NCBI RefSeq assembly: GCF_007679965.1
Contig: NZ_VEHL01000001.1
Span: 248,001-312,000 of the forward strand
Direction of reading: 5' to 3'
Source: Bordetella genomosp. 13
GTDB taxonomy: Bacteria > Pseudomonadota > Gammaproteobacteria > Burkholderiales > Burkholderiaceae_B
Length of the DNA: 64,000 bases
Shown: piece after piece, positions 62,832 through 64,000 of the stretch
How positions within the stretch are numbered: position 1 is the first letter of the stretch
How the letters are laid out: every line of letters begins with the position of its first letter
Notes under the pieces: generated by a model
Told to the model about the DNA's origin: nothing
Database searches by the model: none
Seen by the model: only the letters and a program-made list of their open reading frames with translations
Made by a program: the position numbers and the translations under genes

Positions 62832-64000
62832 TCATGCCGAGGCCCCGCGCGCGGCCGTCCGGCCCGCGGTCCTGCCGAACAGCGCCGCCTTGCCCAGCGA
62901 CGAGCCCGTCATGTAGGCCTGGCCGTGGAAGCCGCCCACCACTTCGCCCGCCGCGTAGAGGCCGTCGATGCGCTCGCCATGAACGTCGCGTACGCAAGCG
63001 TCCGTGTCGGCGCGCACGCCGCAATAGGTGGCCAGGACGGCCGAGGTGGACAGGTAGCCGTAGTAGGGCGCGCGGTCGACGCGCACGCGCCGGCCCGCGT
63101 GGTGGCACAGTCCGTTGCGGCCGTGGTCCGGGTCGGATCCCGCGTCTACGCCCGCGTTGTAGCGCGCCACCGTGGCCGCCAGCGCCGCGCGGTCCAGTCC
63201 GCAGGCGTCGGCCAGGGCCTCCAGCGTATCGGCCTGCCGCAGCAGGCCGCGCTCCAGCGCCGACTGGAAGTCGAACATGGTCACGCCGGCCTGCGACTGG
63301 TCCATGATGGCCTGGTCGAAGACCTGGTAGCCCACCGCGCCTGGCTGGCGCAGGCAGGCATCGCCGATCAGCTTGTACGACAGCGATTCGTCCACGAAGC
63401 GCGCGGCCTGCTGGTTGACGACGATGGCGCCCAGGTAGAAGGCCAGCAGGATCTCGTGATGCTCGGCGCTGCAGTCGGGATGCGTGCCGAACGTGCCGCG
63501 CACGCGCGCCATGTCGCGCAGGTCGGCGCCCAGGCGCCATGCCATGCGCAGCCCGTCGCCGGTGCTGCCGGCGCCGCCGATGCGCACGGCGCGGGCCTGG
63601 TCGGGCGCGAACTGGCGCAGCAGTTCCTCGGAGCGCGAGAAGCCGCCGGTGGCCAGCACCACGCCGCCTCGGCAGTGCACGTGCAGCCGTTCGACGGCGC
63701 CGTCCTCGCGCGTGCGTTCGACCTCCGCCCCGGTCACGGGTCCCTGCGCGCCGTCGCGCACCAGCGCCACGGCGCGGGCGCGCGTCCACAGCTGCGTGCC
63801 GGGCAGGGCCAGGAAGGCGCGCGCCAGGCCGTCCAGCATGCTTGCGGTATCGGTCTGGTGGCTGCGCGCGACCGACTGGCCCGCGCTGTGCTCCAGCGCC
63901 TTGAACACCACGCCATGCCGCTTCAGCCAGCGATAAGTGGCCTCCTGCGCCTGGGCATAGGCTTGCAGCAAGGATTCGTCGGCCTCGCCGCCGCCGATGG
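62832..64000 (-). CDS. FAD-dependent oxidoreductase of the fumarate reductase/succinate dehydrogenase type, 5' end missing
   Basis: At least 389 residues of a flavoprotein that continues past the right edge, so the N-terminal FAD-binding motif is not seen. The visible part has VVLATGGFSRSEELL, then GGAGSTGDGLRMAWRLGA, and the C-terminal FAD contact GLYAAGEVVGGFHGQAYMTGSSLGKAALFG. This arrangement is that of soluble fumarate reductase-like and tricarballylate dehydrogenase-like enzymes that oxidise or reduce a carbon-carbon bond of a carboxylic acid. The IclR gene follows 81 bases downstream. Confidence 0.85.
   Translation of the reverse strand, partial: IGGGEADESLLQAYAQAQEATYRWLKRHGVVFKALEHSAGQSVARSHQTDTASMLDGLARAFLALPGTQLWTRARAVALVRDGAQGPVTGAEVERTREDGAVERLHVHCRGGVVLATGGFSRSEELLRQFAPDQARAVRIGGAGSTGDGLRMAWRLGADLRDMARVRGTFGTHPDCSAEHHEILLAFYLGAIVVNQQAARFVDESLSYKLIGDACLRQPGAVGYQVFDQAIMDQSQAGVTMFDFQSALERGLLRQADTLEALADACGLDRAALAATVARYNAGVDAGSDPDHGRNGLCHHAGRRVRVDRAPYYGYLSTSAVLATYCGVRADTDACVRDVHGERIDGLYAAGEVVGGFHGQAYMTGSSLGKAALFGRTAGRTAARGASA

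Overview
The window is GC-rich (about two-thirds G+C outside a few islands) and reads as a betaproteobacterial chromosome of the Alcaligenaceae, most like Bordetella or Achromobacter. The reasons are a complete F-type atp operon followed by hemE, priA and rep, a Bug-family periplasmic receptor, many CoA-linked catabolic genes each paired with an IclR, LysR or TetR regulator, and a giant glycine-rich autotransporter. This placement is inferred from gene content and style; no search was run.

Layout. (1) 1-7203: 3' end of atpI, then atpB-E-F-H-A-G-D-C, closed by a strong intrinsic terminator. (2) 7323-13899: an orphan regulator with a degenerate receiver-like domain and a Fis-type HTH, hemE, an AT-richer 350-bp gap with one perfect DnaA box, then priA and rep. 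(3) 13945-17149: a minus-strand set with an M20 peptidase, an alpha/beta hydrolase whose nucleophile Ser is Ala, and an M14-type deacylase. (4) 17561-21796: two membrane proteins, then a tightly overlapping four-gene operon (acyl-CoA dehydrogenase-like, PIG-L deacetylase, NodS-like methyltransferase, family-2 glycosyltransferase) that looks like an uncharacterised pathway. (5) 21812-22596: a low-GC island with a 57-bp repeat, a minus-strand terminator, a 77-codon gene and a palindrome-rich promoter. (6) 22942-31584: nnrD, then a CoA-thioester catabolic region centred on a TetR gene with a palindromic operator. (7) 31622-33905: a membrane-anchored dihaem cytochrome c, tRNA-Arg(CCG), a possible integration scar and a ParB-like protein. 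(8) 33966-41999: a 2677-residue autotransporter with about 26 Gly5 repeats. (9) 42450-64000: four catabolic units. These are a lone phytanoyl-CoA dioxygenase-like gene; an IclR-controlled MFS/SDR/deacetylase/gamma-glutamyltransferase operon; a LysR-linked isochorismatase/XapX/amidohydrolase/MFS operon; and a LysR-linked Bug/dehydrogenase/aldehyde dehydrogenase/MFS/lactonase-like operon. An IclR gene and a truncated flavoprotein gene close the window.

How it fits together. The left 14 kb is core (ATP synthesis, haem, replication restart). The remainder is accessory metabolism and surface functions, organised mostly as one transporter plus two to four enzymes with a divergent regulator, and with inverted repeats in several of the shared promoter regions. 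The least explained parts are the 18653-21796 operon, the 21862-22150 repeat with its antisense terminator, and the autotransporter.
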